Origin: an uncultured Paracoccaceae bacterium
Lineage (GTDB): Bacteria > Pseudomonadota > Alphaproteobacteria > Rhodobacterales > Rhodobacteraceae
Assembly: GCA_937895435.1 (NCBI GenBank)
Contig: CALAXT010000044.1
Location: 1-52,230, forward strand
DNA: 52,230 nt
Direction of reading: 5' to 3'
In this document: positions 52,078 to 52,230 of the stretch, piece after piece
Layout: every line of letters begins with the position of its first letter
Position numbering within the stretch: position 1 is the first letter of the stretch
The notes under the pieces: generated by a model
What the model was told of the DNA's origin: nothing
Database searches by the model: none
What the model saw: only the letters and a program-made list of their open reading frames with translations
Program-made: the position numbers and the translations under genes

Positions 52078-52230
52078 TCGGCTGAGATATGGCTGTAAAA
52101 CCGGCAGCAAGCGGGGGCGTCTTGTGGCTAAATTGCTGCTAACCGCTATATTTTGTGTGTGCTTTGGCTTTTGTAAAAAAACTGTCATTTGTTTACGGAT
52201 TTGGGGTTGCGGGTATTAGCGAGTGTGTCT
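52078..52230. other. Region after msrQ up to the window edge
   Basis: 153 bp, AT-rich towards the end. No gene or terminator could be supported; it may contain the promoter of the next gene beyond the window. Confidence 0.4.

Noticed and set aside
52182-52188. CTGTCAT half-site near the window end
   Set aside because: Only one heptamer; the next expected heptamer does not match, so no Pho box is called.
1-52230. CRISPR arrays, prophage, insertion sequences
   Set aside because: No regularly spaced repeats, integrase, transposase or phage structural genes were seen on either strand.

Overview
The window reads as a contiguous chromosomal segment of an alphaproteobacterium of the order Rhodobacterales (roseobacter/Rhodobacter group). 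This rests on moderately GC-rich coding DNA, almost gap-free packing with many ATGA start/stop overlaps, a RpoE-ChrR pair next to its usual oxidoreductase operon, a saccharopine dehydrogenase pair, and the order rsmB - heparinase II/III family - purH - lspA - DUF3035 - two M16 peptidases, which I recognise from that order. I see no phage, insertion sequence, CRISPR array or other clear sign of recent transfer.

Layout. 0.1-4.0 kb: a 4-aminobutyrate-type aminotransferase, then phoB, phoU and pstB on the minus strand behind a candidate Pho box, without the pstSCA permease genes. 4.0-9.7 kb: tRNA-modifying rhodanese, the overlapping NAD-salvage pair pncA-pncB, and a minus-strand arfB - class-III aminotransferase - phosphotransferase group that looks like a kinase/phospho-lyase pair. 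9.7-14.0 kb: an unannotated small transcript unit with an 18-codon ORF, a queuosine-precursor transporter, and a coupled MFS - mepA - phytase-like-esterase operon.

14.0-20.2 kb is the most unusual part. A COQ8/UbiB-type kinase gene, a circularly permuted photolyase homologue and a DCC (DUF393) thiol-redox protein form an overlapping operon. It is followed by an iron-sulfur bacterial photolyase/cryptochrome (minus strand) and a third, divergent photolyase-family protein (plus strand). Three distinct members of one flavoprotein family within 5 kb point to a light-response or photorepair locus.

20.2-34.7 kb holds mostly housekeeping genes: an SMR pump, DUF1643, truB, rbfA, dapB, an SDHAF4 homologue, rsmB, a heparinase family protein, purH, lspA, a DUF3035 lipoprotein, two M16 peptidases and mutL. 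34.7-40.8 kb carries chrR-rpoE (singlet-oxygen response) divergent from FAD oxidoreductase - DUF1365 - MFS - DUF3833 - SDR. Facing TGATC-type promoter candidates with equal 18-nt spacing lie between them. The cyclopropane-fatty-acid-synthase-like gene often found in such operons is absent.

40.9-52.2 kb: two saccharopine dehydrogenases, rpmJ with a double palindrome behind it, tRNA-Val(GAC), an N-formylglutamate amidohydrolase, pyrF, a ROK sugar kinase, a conserved protein of unknown role, clpB, and the periplasmic methionine-sulfoxide reductase pair msrP-msrQ. RpoE/ChrR, the photolyase cluster and MsrPQ together suggest an organism that invests in coping with light and oxidants. That link is inference.
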